Shown piece by piece: positions 41,994-50,748 of a stretch of 64,000 nt of DNA. The translations under genes and the position numbers were made by a program. Numbering within the stretch: position 1 is the first letter of the stretch; each line of letters begins with the position of its first letter. The DNA comes from JAVVEG01 sp032251455 (GTDB lineage Bacteria > Pseudomonadota > Gammaproteobacteria > Pseudomonadales > Pseudohongiellaceae): the NCBI GenBank assembly GCA_032251455.1, contig JAVVEG010000002.1, positions 159,558-223,557 of the forward strand. The letters run 5' to 3'. The notes under the pieces are model-generated. The model was not told the origin of the DNA and did not search any database. It saw only the letters and a list, made by a program, of their open reading frames with translations.

Positions 41994-44093
41994 ATGTCTA
42001 CAGTAGTCAGCTATGAAATCATCGACAACATCGGCGTCATTTCCATCAACAATCCGCCGGTCAATGCCTTGTCACATGCCTTGCGTGAAGGGCTGGACCA
42101 GGCCGTCAAGGCTGCCCAGCAGGACAGCTCCGAGGCCATCGTGCTGTTTTGTGAGGGACGTACTTTTATTGCCGGTGCGGATATTACCGAATTTGGCAAA
42201 CCACCGAAGGAGCCAGGTCTGCACGAAGTGCTGGTCACCATCGAGAACTCATCCAAGCCGGTCATAGCTGCCATCCATGGTACGGCCCTGGGTGGGGGCT
42301 TTGAAACGGCCCTGGCCTGTCATTATCGCTGTGCCGTGGCTAGCGCCAAGGTGGGCCTGCCGGAAGTGAAACTGGGTATTCTGCCTGGTGCCGGTGGAAC
42401 CCAGCGCGTGCCGCGTGTTGCCGGTGTCAAGGCGGCGCTGGACATGATCACCTCGGGCAACCCGGTCTCGGCAACTGCAGCCAGTGACATGGGTTTGATC
42501 GATGAGATCATCCAGGACAGCGATCTCAAGACTGGAGCTGTTACCTACGCGCGCGAGTTGGTCGAAGCCGGTGCGCCGCTGAAGCGAATTCGCGACATCA
42601 CGATAGATCCGGATACGGTGGAGCCAGGGTTTTTCGAGAGCTACCGCAAAAAACTGGCGCAACGTGCGCGTGGCCAGATCGCACCGGACCGGATTGTGTC
42701 CTGTGTGCAGGCGGCAGTTGAACTGCCGATGGATCAGGGCTTGCAGCGCGAGCGTGAACTGTTCATGGAACTGGTCAGTTCTCCTGAATCACAGGCCATG
42801 CGCCATGCCTTCTTTGCCGAACGTGAAGCGGCAAAGATCAAGGATCTGCCTGCCGATACCCAGGCCCGTGAGATCAACAAGGTGGCCATCATCGGCGGCG
42901 GGACCATGGGCGGCGGTATAGCCATGTGTTTTGCCAATGTAGGCATCCCTGTGATCATGGTTGAAATAAATGACGAGGCCCTGGAGCGTGGTCTTGGCAT
43001 CATCCGCAAGAACTACAGTATTACCGCGCAGAAGGGCAAAATGACAGAAGCTGAAGTCAAGCAGCGATTGAGCCTGATATCGGGGACAACCGATTACAAG
43101 GATCTGGCCGATGTGGACCTGGTGATCGAGGCGGTATTCGAGAACCCCGATATCAAGAAAGAGGTCTTTGCCAGGCTGGACAAGGCCTGCAAACCAGGTG
43201 CAATTCTGGCCACCAATACGTCCTATCAGAACGTGGATGATATTGCCGCCGCGACCAGCCGCCCAGAGGACGTCATTGGCATGCATTTCTTCAGCCCTGC
43301 CAATGTGATGAAGCTGCTGGAAGTCGTGCGTGGCGCGAAAACAGCCGATGATGTATTGGCTTCCGCGATGAAGATCGGTAAAAAAATCGGTAAGGTCTGT
43401 GTCGTATCCCGTGTGTGCTATGGTTTTATCGGCAACCGCATGCTGGGTGGCTATGGCCGGCAGGCACATATGCTGCTGCTCGATGGAGCCACGCCTGAGC
43501 AGGTGGATTCTGTTGCTGAGGAATTTGGCATGGCGATGGGTCCGTTGGCGATGGGTGATCTGGCCGGTCTTGATGTGGGCTATAAGGCACGTCAGGCGCG
43601 GAAAGATGTGCCTGATGACCCTAGAACACACTGTGTGGCTTCAGCCCTGGTTGAAATGGGCAGACTGGGTCAGAAATCAGGTGCCGGGTACTACAAATAT
43701 GACCCGCAAACACGCGCCAGACAGTCTGATCCCGAAGTGGAAAAACTGATCGTGGAGCAGGCGGAAAAACTCGGCATCAACCGTCGCCAGATCAGCAAGG
43801 AAGAAATTTTGTCACGATTGTTCTACCCTTTGATCAATGAAGGAGCTCTGATTCTGGAAGAAGGGGTGGCTCAGCGTCCCAGCGATATCGATATTGTCTA
43901 TCTTTATGGGTATGCCTTCCCGGTGGCCAAAGGTGGTCCCATGTATTACGCCGATCAGGTAGGTCTGAAGAAAATCTACCTGACCATTTGTGAGTACCGT
44001 GACAAAGGTGGTGAAAAATACTGGCAACCGGCCCCTTTACTGAAAAAGCTGGCCGAACAGGGCAAAACTTTTGCTGAATGGGCAAAATCATGA
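41994..44093 (+). CDS. Enoyl-CoA hydratase/3-hydroxyacyl-CoA dehydrogenase (FadB/FadJ-like)
   Basis: A 699-aa multifunctional beta-oxidation protein. The crotonase domain (about 1-190) has the oxyanion stretch GTALGGGFETAL and LPEVKLG with both catalytic Glu residues. The dehydrogenase domain begins IIGGGTMGGGIAMCF near residue 300 and has the catalytic His in GMHFFSP. ATG 41994 follows TAGGA; the in-frame extension upstream overlaps the thiolase. It overlaps the alcohol dehydrogenase gene by ATGA. Together with the thiolase it can complete a round of beta-oxidation. Confidence 0.94.
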   Translation: MSTVVSYEIIDNIGVISINNPPVNALSHALREGLDQAVKAAQQDSSEAIVLFCEGRTFIAGADITEFGKPPKEPGLHEVLVTIENSSKPVIAAIHGTALGGGFETALACHYRCAVASAKVGLPEVKLGILPGAGGTQRVPRVAGVKAALDMITSGNPVSATAASDMGLIDEIIQDSDLKTGAVTYARELVEAGAPLKRIRDITIDPDTVEPGFFESYRKKLAQRARGQIAPDRIVSCVQAAVELPMDQGLQRERELFMELVSSPESQAMRHAFFAEREAAKIKDLPADTQAREINKVAIIGGGTMGGGIAMCFANVGIPVIMVEINDEALERGLGIIRKNYSITAQKGKMTEAEVKQRLSLISGTTDYKDLADVDLVIEAVFENPDIKKEVFARLDKACKPGAILATNTSYQNVDDIAAATSRPEDVIGMHFFSPANVMKLLEVVRGAKTADDVLASAMKIGKKIGKVCVVSRVCYGFIGNRMLGGYGRQAHMLLLDGATPEQVDSVAEEFGMAMGPLAMGDLAGLDVGYKARQARKDVPDDPRTHCVASALVEMGRLGQKSGAGYYKYDPQTRARQSDPEVEKLIVEQAEKLGINRRQISKEEILSRLFYPLINEGALILEEGVAQRPSDIDIVYLYGYAFPVAKGGPMYYADQVGLKKIYLTICEYRDKGGEKYWQPAPLLKKLAEQGKTFAEWAKS

Positions 44094-45127
44094 TTTCCTG
44101 GCAAACAACGACCCCCGGAGGAGACCTGCAGAAGGTAACAGGTGACACGCCAGTGCCGCAGGGAAGTGAGATTCTGGTCAAAATGCTGGCTTGCGGGGTA
44201 TGCCATTCGGATATACACCTGCATGATGGCAGTTTCAATCTGGGCAATGACAAACAGCTGGATGTTGGTCGTCCCGGCCTGGTGCTTGGTCATGAAATAT
44301 TTGGCGAAGTGCTTGCCGTGGGGCCGCATGTCGTCAGTGCCAAACCGGGCGATCGGCGTGTGGTCTATCCCTGGATAGGGTGTGGTGGGTGCCCCAGCTG
44401 TCAGCGTGGTGAGGAACATTTGTGTACACCTGGCCGTGGTCTTGGCACCGTGGCGCAGGGAGGGTTTGCCGACCATGTGCTGGTGCCTCACGAGCGCTAT
44501 CTGTTTGATAAGGGAGAGGTATCTGACGCCCTGGCTGCCACCTACGCCTGCTCCGGCCTGACTGCGTACAGTGCTTTGCAAAAGATTGGTTCGCTGTTGC
44601 CGGGAGACGAGGTGCTGATTATCGGTGCTGGTGGTGTTGGCATGATGGCACTGCAGATTGCACTGGCACAGGGAATTGTTCCCTATGTCGCCGATATTGA
44701 TGACAGTAAGTTGGAAGCGGCCAAATCTCTGGGTGCAAAGGCGGTATTCAATTCTTCCGATCGGCAGATGAGCCGTGAAATCAAATCGCTGAGCAATGGT
44801 GGCATCTATGCTGCACTGGATTTTGTGGGAGCAGAGGCTTCAGTGAATTTTGGTCTGTCCTGCCTGCGCAAAGGCGGCAGATTGGTCATTGTCGGATTGT
44901 ATGGCGGTGCTCTGAACATACCATTGCCGTTCATTCCTATGAATGCCCGTATCATTCAGGGCAGCTATGTGGGCAGTTTGCAGGAAATGGAAGAGTTGAT
45001 GGCATTGGTTCGCGCAGGCAGAATCGCACCAATCAGTATCGAGGAACGTCCGCTGGATCAGGTTACCCAGGCGTTGGCTGATCTCAAAGCTGGACGTGTT
45101 CAGGGTCGTCTGGTATTGCGCCCCTGA
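44090..45127 (+). CDS. Zinc-dependent alcohol dehydrogenase
   Basis: A 345-aa MDR enzyme. Catalytic zinc ligands lie in CGVCHSD and LGHE; the structural zinc site is CGGCPSCQRGEEHLC with four cysteines. The NAD(P) fold reads IIGAGGVGMMALQ. Starts in the stop of the FadB/J-like gene. It resembles hydroxyacyl-CoA-type dehydrogenases of alicyclic acid degradation (6-hydroxycyclohex-1-ene-1-carbonyl-CoA dehydrogenase group), which would suit a ring- or branched-acid route, but a plain alcohol substrate is also possible. Confidence 0.9.
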   Translation: MISWQTTTPGGDLQKVTGDTPVPQGSEILVKMLACGVCHSDIHLHDGSFNLGNDKQLDVGRPGLVLGHEIFGEVLAVGPHVVSAKPGDRRVVYPWIGCGGCPSCQRGEEHLCTPGRGLGTVAQGGFADHVLVPHERYLFDKGEVSDALAATYACSGLTAYSALQKIGSLLPGDEVLIIGAGGVGMMALQIALAQGIVPYVADIDDSKLEAAKSLGAKAVFNSSDRQMSREIKSLSNGGIYAALDFVGAEASVNFGLSCLRKGGRLVIVGLYGGALNIPLPFIPMNARIIQGSYVGSLQEMEELMALVRAGRIAPISIEERPLDQVTQALADLKAGRVQGRLVLRP

Positions 45128-45167
45128 TTGATTGACCTTGTAATGAATGAGAGCACAGGAGCGAGAA

Positions 45168-46415
45168 GTGCAACATCCTGAAAAAATAGAAGAGTTTCGG
45201 CACTATGTGCGCACATGGCTGGAGCAGAACTGCCCGCAGTCCATGCGCACCCCAATGACTGAAGACGAGGTGGTCTGGGGGGGACGCAATGCGGTTTTTC
45301 CTAACCCGGACAGCAAACTGTGGTTGCAACGCATGGCGGACAAGGGCTGGACCACACCGACCTGGCCTGTCGAATACGGTGGCGGAGGACTGAGCAAGGC
45401 AGAGAGTCTGGTGCTGGCTGAAGAGTTAAGGCGTATCAATGCCCGGCAGGCATTGAACAGTTTTGGTATCAGCATGTTGGGCCCGGTATTGCTGGAATAC
45501 GGAACGCACGAACAAAAATTGGAACATATTCCCAAAATAGTGCGTGGCGAGATACGCTGGTGCCAGGGATACAGTGAGCCAGGCGCGGGTTCCGATCTGG
45601 CCAGCCTGGGCACAAAAGCCATCAGGGAGGGAGACCATTATATTATCAATGGTGCCAAGATATGGACTTCCTATGCTGACAAGGCAGACTGGATTTTCTG
45701 TTTGGTGCGTACCGATTTCGAAGTACCCAAGCATAGTGGAATCAGTTTTATCCTGTTCGACATGCAAAGTGAGGGGGTGAGCACCAAACCGATCAAGCTG
45801 ATCAGCGGCAATTCGGTTTTCTGCGAAACATTCTTTGATGATGTCAGGGTTCCTGCCCGCAATCTTGTGGGTGAGCTTAATGATGGTTGGACCATAGCCA
45901 AGCGTTTGCTGCAACACGAGCGCACCATGATCTCTGGATTTGGTCTTGTTGGAGGGCGTAAGCGGAAACAGGAGGAGCAGGGAACAAGCAATGAGTTGGC
46001 GGCAGCAGCCATGCAGTATCGGGGAGATCATGGGCGTCTGTCTGATCCGGTTCTGCGTGATCAGATTGCCAGGTTCAGTATTGACAGCGAAGCCTTCGCT
46101 TTCACTTCGCAGCGTTCGGCTGAAGAATCAAAACTATCCAAAGGGCCAAATGCCACTTCTTCGATGCTGAAGAATTATGGTTGTGAGCTGAACAAGAGGC
46201 GACATGAACTCATGCTGCAGGCCATGGGCACCCAGGCACTTGGCTGGGAATCATTGGAGGAGGGTGATTTTTCCAATACAGAGATTGCTGCCACCCGTGA
46301 CTGGTTGCGCTCCAAGGCCAATTCCATCGAAGGTGGTACTTATGAAATTCAACTCAATGTGATTGCCAAGCGTGTGTTGGGGCTTCCTGACATGACTGGC
46401 ATGCTGAAGAAGTAA
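45168..46415 (+). CDS. Acyl-CoA dehydrogenase (large-subunit type)
   Basis: A 415-aa ACAD starting at GTG 45168, seven bases after AGGAG; an earlier ATG has no site. Flavin loop GYSEPGAGSDLASL; C-terminal EGGTYEIQLNVIAKR. Large-subunit class of heteromeric ACADs such as those acting on steroid side chains or pimeloyl-CoA. The small-subunit-type gene follows 12 bp later. A second pair with the same layout occurs at 21543-23905. Confidence 0.92.
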   Translation: MQHPEKIEEFRHYVRTWLEQNCPQSMRTPMTEDEVVWGGRNAVFPNPDSKLWLQRMADKGWTTPTWPVEYGGGGLSKAESLVLAEELRRINARQALNSFGISMLGPVLLEYGTHEQKLEHIPKIVRGEIRWCQGYSEPGAGSDLASLGTKAIREGDHYIINGAKIWTSYADKADWIFCLVRTDFEVPKHSGISFILFDMQSEGVSTKPIKLISGNSVFCETFFDDVRVPARNLVGELNDGWTIAKRLLQHERTMISGFGLVGGRKRKQEEQGTSNELAAAAMQYRGDHGRLSDPVLRDQIARFSIDSEAFAFTSQRSAEESKLSKGPNATSSMLKNYGCELNKRRHELMLQAMGTQALGWESLEEGDFSNTEIAATRDWLRSKANSIEGGTYEIQLNVIAKRVLGLPDMTGMLKK

Positions 46416-46427
46416 AGGGTCCGGTTC

Positions 46428-47555
46428 ATGGCAATGGTATTGAATGAAGATCAATTGATGCTGCAGGAATCAGTGCGCAGCTTTTGTCAGGAAAACGCAA
46501 CGGTCAGTGTGCTGCGTCGTCTTCGCGATGAACGCAGTGCAGCTGGATTCGACAGGGATCTCTGGGCGCAAATGGTTGCCCTGGGCTGGGCTGGAATGGT
46601 CATACCTGAAACCTATGGCGGCTTTGGCTTCGGTTACGGTGGTCTTGGTATAGTCATGGAGGAAACCGGTCGTACCCTGGTGCCAACGCCCTTGTTGTCG
46701 ACGGTGGTTTTATGTGGCAGTGCCATTACCCTGGGCGGTAGCGAAGAACAGAAAAAACTGCTGTTGCCGCAGATTGCCAGTGGCAAGCTGGTGATGGCTC
46801 TGGCTTTGGAAGAAACCGCCTTTCATCGACCTACAGAGTTCAACTGTCGGGTGGAAAGACAAGGTGATTCGTTTCGACTGGAGGGCAGCAAGCAGTTTGT
46901 GCTCGATGGCCACATTGCGGATAGGTTCATCGTGGTTGCCAGTCACGCGCAGACGCAGACCACGGGCTTGTTTCTGGTCGACAGCCAACAACCGGAAGTA
47001 GAGGTCAGGCGGCGGATGATGGTGGATAACCGGAATGCTGCCGATGTGGTATTTTCGGGGGTTGAAATCACTGCCGATCACGTACTGGTGGAACCCGGTC
47101 AGGCAGATTCTGTATTGGAAAGAACCCTGGATATTGGCCGAATTGCCCTTGCGGCAGAAATGCTTGGCAGTATTCAGGAGGTTTTTGAACGTACTATCGA
47201 GTATCTCCAGCAGCGTGAACAGTTTGGTGTCCAGATAGGGGCTTTTCAGGCACTGCAGCATCGCGCAGCCTTGATGTACAGCGAGATTGAACTGTGCCGC
47301 TCCGTGGTGCGCAAGGCTCTGGATGCCTTGGATAACGATGCCGCGAACATCGCTTTACTGGCCAGTATTGCCAAGGCCAAATTGTCCGAAGTGGCCGAGT
47401 TGGTCACTAATGAGGGCATACAGATGCATGGTGGTATAGGGATGACTGATGAATTTGATCTGGGCTTCTATCTGAAGCGGGCACGGGTGGCACAGCAAAG
47501 CCTTGGCGATGCTGCATTCCACCGTGATCGCTATGCGCGGCTCAGTGGATTTTGA
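46428..47555 (+). CDS. Acyl-CoA dehydrogenase (small-subunit type)
   Basis: A 375-aa ACAD with MVLNEDQLMLQESVRSFC at the N-terminus, an altered flavin loop (LALEETAFHRPTEF instead of SEPxAGSD) and C-terminal MHGGIGMTDEFDLGFYLKR. Expected partner of the preceding large subunit. It closes the beta-oxidation island; the next gene converges with a four-base gap. Confidence 0.9.
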   Translation: MAMVLNEDQLMLQESVRSFCQENATVSVLRRLRDERSAAGFDRDLWAQMVALGWAGMVIPETYGGFGFGYGGLGIVMEETGRTLVPTPLLSTVVLCGSAITLGGSEEQKKLLLPQIASGKLVMALALEETAFHRPTEFNCRVERQGDSFRLEGSKQFVLDGHIADRFIVVASHAQTQTTGLFLVDSQQPEVEVRRRMMVDNRNAADVVFSGVEITADHVLVEPGQADSVLERTLDIGRIALAAEMLGSIQEVFERTIEYLQQREQFGVQIGAFQALQHRAALMYSEIELCRSVVRKALDALDNDAANIALLASIAKAKLSEVAELVTNEGIQMHGGIGMTDEFDLGFYLKRARVAQQSLGDAAFHRDRYARLSGF

Positions 47556-47559
47556 TGTC

Positions 47560-47808
47560 TTAATGAGAATGCTGTTTATCAAATTCGCGCTGGAATCGTT
47601 CCTCGTTACTGCCGGGTAATGGTTCAAGCGCTTCTGAACCGCAATGAGGACATACTTTTTTGCGTGTTCCCTGCCGCCACATTGAATAGAACAAGCCTGG
47701 GATAATCAACATGATCCACAGGATTATCTGGGTCCGGATACTGCCTTTGACGATCTCCTCGGGATGCCCGGTTCGACCACAAGCTGTGCAATGCATATCG
47801 TTTACCAT
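47560..47808 (-). CDS. Small zinc-ribbon membrane protein
   Basis: An 82-aa protein with CTACGRTG at the N-terminus and CPHCGSEAL near the C-terminus, together a split zinc ribbon, flanking one hydrophobic helix (about residues 27-45). AAGGAG eight bases upstream supports ATG 47808. A hairpin GGCCC/GGGCC sits just before the site. Function unknown; such proteins often sense or scaffold at the inner membrane. Confidence 0.72.
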   Translation of the reverse strand: MVNDMHCTACGRTGHPEEIVKGSIRTQIILWIMLIIPGLFYSMWRQGTRKKVCPHCGSEALEPLPGSNEERFQREFDKQHSH

Positions 47809-47997
47809 CAGCTGAACTCCTTGGCCCTGCTGGGCCGTTGGGATACGGCATTTCAGAAAAACGTTCTGCTACACTTCTTTAGACCTCAGGACAGGTGTTT
47901 TGTTTCAGGCTTTTCTCTGGGCTTGGCCAGGTGTCAAAAGCATGGCTGCCAAGAGCATGGCCAGCGTCTGGTTGGGCACCGGCCATGGGATTGTTGC

Positions 47998-48594
47998 TCA
48001 GATAGCAGCAGCTGCGTTCAATACGTCGGCAAAATCTGGACGAATCTGATAACTTTCTTCAGCGAATTTAAGCAGGATGGTGCCATTAGGGTCGAGTATG
48101 AAAATACCCGGCTCCGGTATTCCATAAGCCCTGTCGCCAGGTTGATAGGATTTGTTGAGAATATCAAGAGCCCCGAAATGCTGGGTATCCACATCCTGCA
48201 GCAACGGAAAACCAGTGCCATGATCTATCTCGACTTCCTTGAGCGTGCTGACCGGGTCATAAGTCATCGTGGCGATGCCAAAGCCTAGCTGTTCAAACTG
48301 TGCAGCTACCTCGTTCAGATTCTTCAGTTGATTGATGCAGTAAGGGCACCAGTCAAAGGAGCGGTTCAGCAGCAGAACCACGCCTTTCTCACCAACAAGA
48401 TCAGCAAGAGTGCGTTGTTTGCCATTCTGATCCGGTGCGGAAATGGGGGGAAATTGATCACCGACCTTGAATTTAGGCGCCCACTCCCATTCCTGGGCGA
48501 AACTGGTCTGGCTCAGAGCAATCAATAGAAGACAGAGCAATACTGCGGGGATCCATGAATGCTGCTTGCCGAGAGATTTGTATAACGCGTGCAT
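47998..48594 (-). CDS. Periplasmic redoxin (AhpC/TSA-like) with CxxC
   Basis: A 198-aa thioredoxin-fold protein. ATG 48594 follows GGAGG and gives a signal peptide (hydrophobic about 15-30, ending SFAQ). Active site SFDWCPYCINQL with CxxC, so a thiol-disulfide or peroxide-reducing role is likely in the periplasm. Related in fold, not in active site, to the redoxin part of the protein at 29076, which has a single Cys. Monocistronic. Confidence 0.88.
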   Translation of the reverse strand: MHALYKSLGKQHSWIPAVLLCLLLIALSQTSFAQEWEWAPKFKVGDQFPPISAPDQNGKQRTLADLVGEKGVVLLLNRSFDWCPYCINQLKNLNEVAAQFEQLGFGIATMTYDPVSTLKEVEIDHGTGFPLLQDVDTQHFGALDILNKSYQPGDRAYGIPEPGIFILDPNGTILLKFAEESYQIRPDFADVLNAAAAI

Positions 48595-48776
48595 AACTAC
48601 CTCCATTTCCGGTTCTTTTCGCAAAAGACCCGTTTGCCTGTAAAAAATTGCAGGACCGTCACCTTACACCCGATCTGTCCAGATATCTTTCAATCTGGGA
48701 TGCAGTTCACTGTATGAGTACAGCAGGTTCAGTAATCTGTCAGTGTAATACAAGCCAGCAATTGTGGAGAGAGAAA

Positions 48777-49427
48777 ATGAACAAATTTGTCCTAAAATTG
48801 ATAATGCACCTCAGACAAGCCTTGCTTGTTATTGGCATCATGCTGTGCAGCAGTATTGCCCTCGCTCAAGGCAATTCGGGTAACGCTCCGGGCAAGAACA
48901 AGAATCTGGGTCATAACAATGCCTCTGACGGTGTCATGGCCATGATCAAGTCAAACCGACAGATTTTCTATGATGGTGACCCTTTGGCCATCAGTATTCG
49001 TTTTCCCCGGGGCAGTGATCTGGTCAGTAGTGGCGAGGTTGATGCTTTTGTTCTTATTTTCCAACCAGATGCGGAAATTATTGTGGTGCCTGTAAGCGCT
49101 ATTGCCAGTACGGAGGATGCCAAGCTGTTTGAGCTGGATGTGGTTGAAATTGAAACCCTGCCCGAAGGAGTCTATCAGTTTGGTGTTGTGCTTACGGTGG
49201 CCGATGGTAACCCCTTGGATCTCTCGGACTGGTACAACGGTCTGTTGGGTTTGGTGACTGTCTCGGGACTGACAGTCAGTGGTGAGGCGCTTGATGTTGA
49301 CATGGACGGAGATGGAATGGTCGATGATGACAGCGATGGTGATGGGTTTGCCGATGAGGAGCCTGAAGATGAAGAGCCTGTAGAGGAAGAAACTGAGGAG
49401 GAAACTGAGGAAGAAGTTACAGGCTGA
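48777..49427 (+). CDS. Secreted acidic protein with calcium-type repeats
   Basis: A 216-aa exported protein not recognised as a known family. Signal peptide ends at Ala30. A beta-rich domain (about 55-168) is followed by two DxDxDG-like calcium repeats (DVDMDGDGMVDDDSDGDG, residues 173-190) and a glutamate-rich tail (EEPEDEEPVEEE and following, to 216). The repeats resemble thrombospondin type 3 elements. ATG 48777 follows GGAGAGAGAAA. Ends before a strong terminator, so monocistronic. Possibly a surface or matrix protein stabilised by calcium. Confidence 0.75.
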   Translation: MNKFVLKLIMHLRQALLVIGIMLCSSIALAQGNSGNAPGKNKNLGHNNASDGVMAMIKSNRQIFYDGDPLAISIRFPRGSDLVSSGEVDAFVLIFQPDAEIIVVPVSAIASTEDAKLFELDVVEIETLPEGVYQFGVVLTVADGNPLDLSDWYNGLLGLVTVSGLTVSGEALDVDMDGDGMVDDDSDGDGFADEEPEDEEPVEEETEEETEEEVTG

Positions 49428-49450
49428 GTTCTAAGCGGGCAGACCAGCAG

Positions 49451-49486
49451 ACCGGTTTCAGCGTCTACCGCTGAAACCGGTTTTTC
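49451..49486. terminator. Strong rho-independent terminator
   Basis: Perfect 13-bp stem (49451-49463 with 49469-49481), five-base loop and a T-run on the plus strand. It ends the acidic protein gene and is close to the stop of the convergent hydrolase gene. Confidence 0.9.
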
Positions 49487-49490
49487 TGTG

Positions 49491-50591
49491 TCATTCAGCA
49501 GGCTCCTGATCCAGCAAGGCATAGATCCGGCGAATGGCTCGCACATCCGCGCCCGCAGCCTGTATCTGGGGGTAGTTGGCCCGGTGGTTGGTCAGGTCTA
49601 TCTGCTGGGCAGTCTGTTCGGCAGTCAGGCCCTGCGCTTTCAATGCGACTGTCTTCGCCCAGATATCTTCCAGATAGCGCTGAAAGTGATCGATCATGGC
49701 CTTGCCCTGTATTGGGGCGCCATGTCCGGGGAGAATGGTGTCAAAATCGAGCTGCTTCAGTGCTTCCAGGGTTTGTGGCCATTCCTGGGCATAACCATCG
49801 CCCATATAGGCAAGAAAGGGCAGCATCATGTCGCCACTATAGACCAGGCGTTCTGCCGGCAGATAAACCACCACATCCCCTCCGGTATGAGCCCGGCCCA
49901 GGTGCAGCAGCTGAATCTCGCGACTGCCGTGCATGACTGTCTGGTAGAGCATTAGCTCGTTCTCGAAGGTAATATTCGGTGGTGTGGGAATGGTTGTTGG
50001 TAATGACTCCATATGCGCACGCTGTGCATTCAACTGAATTTCCAGAGCAGCCTTGCGGGCTGGGTCGGTGGTTTCGGCTAGTTGCTGCTCCAGCCTTGCG
50101 ACGAGATCGGGAACTCCTTCCGTAAAGCTCAGAAAGGTGGGTTCTTCCAGAACATTACCCTGTGCGCCGCTCAGTTTGGCCCTGGTGTAGTGATGACCAA
50201 TAATCTCGACATCGGCGGGGAATACCTGATTGCCATGGGCATGGTCAAAATGGTAGTGGGTATTGATGAGATAACGCAGTGGTTTGTCGCTGACAGCTTT
50301 GACGGCCTCCAGCAGGACAGAAGCGGCATGCGGAGTGACATGAGAGTCAACGATCAGCAGATCATTCTCGCCGACGATCAACATGGCGTTGCTCATGACA
50401 TAGACCTTGCCGGTACCGGTTATCTGATAAACCCCTTCAGCCATCCGGGTGAAGATATGTGAGTCGGTTTCGATGACTTGTGGGTTGGGCGTGGTCTGTT
50501 GGGCATTGACCAGACCGATGATAGTCAGCAGCCCGCCCAGACTCAGCAGGATGAGCAGGAAGCGGTGAAAGGAATTGCGGCCATTATTCAT
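49491..50591 (-). CDS. Secreted metallo-beta-lactamase-fold hydrolase
   Basis: A 366-aa protein with a signal peptide (about residues 12-30, ending NAQ). Zinc-binding motif THYHFDHAHG (His112, His114, Asp116, His117) and later HLGRAHTGGDVVVYL and LPGHG for the remaining ligands. ATG 50591 follows AAGGA. Subclass B3/glyoxalase II-like hydrolases of this length cut lactams, lactones or thioesters. Divergent from the Tat-exported aminotransferase homologue, so both may act in the periplasm on one compound class. Confidence 0.9.
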   Translation of the reverse strand: MNNGRNSFHRFLLILLSLGGLLTIIGLVNAQQTTPNPQVIETDSHIFTRMAEGVYQITGTGKVYVMSNAMLIVGENDLLIVDSHVTPHAASVLLEAVKAVSDKPLRYLINTHYHFDHAHGNQVFPADVEIIGHHYTRAKLSGAQGNVLEEPTFLSFTEGVPDLVARLEQQLAETTDPARKAALEIQLNAQRAHMESLPTTIPTPPNITFENELMLYQTVMHGSREIQLLHLGRAHTGGDVVVYLPAERLVYSGDMMLPFLAYMGDGYAQEWPQTLEALKQLDFDTILPGHGAPIQGKAMIDHFQRYLEDIWAKTVALKAQGLTAEQTAQQIDLTNHRANYPQIQAAGADVRAIRRIYALLDQEPAE

Positions 50592-50748
50592 TTTTCTGTC
50601 CTTGCATGGGGTTGAGGGCTTATCTTTTGACTGAATTTGCACTAGTCTGATCAGGCAGTCAATGTTGATTTCTGCAGCTGGCTATACCCCTACAAGGCCT
50701 GTTCGCTGTTGGGTGATCTGGCAAAACAATAACAACGGAGGCAAAATC

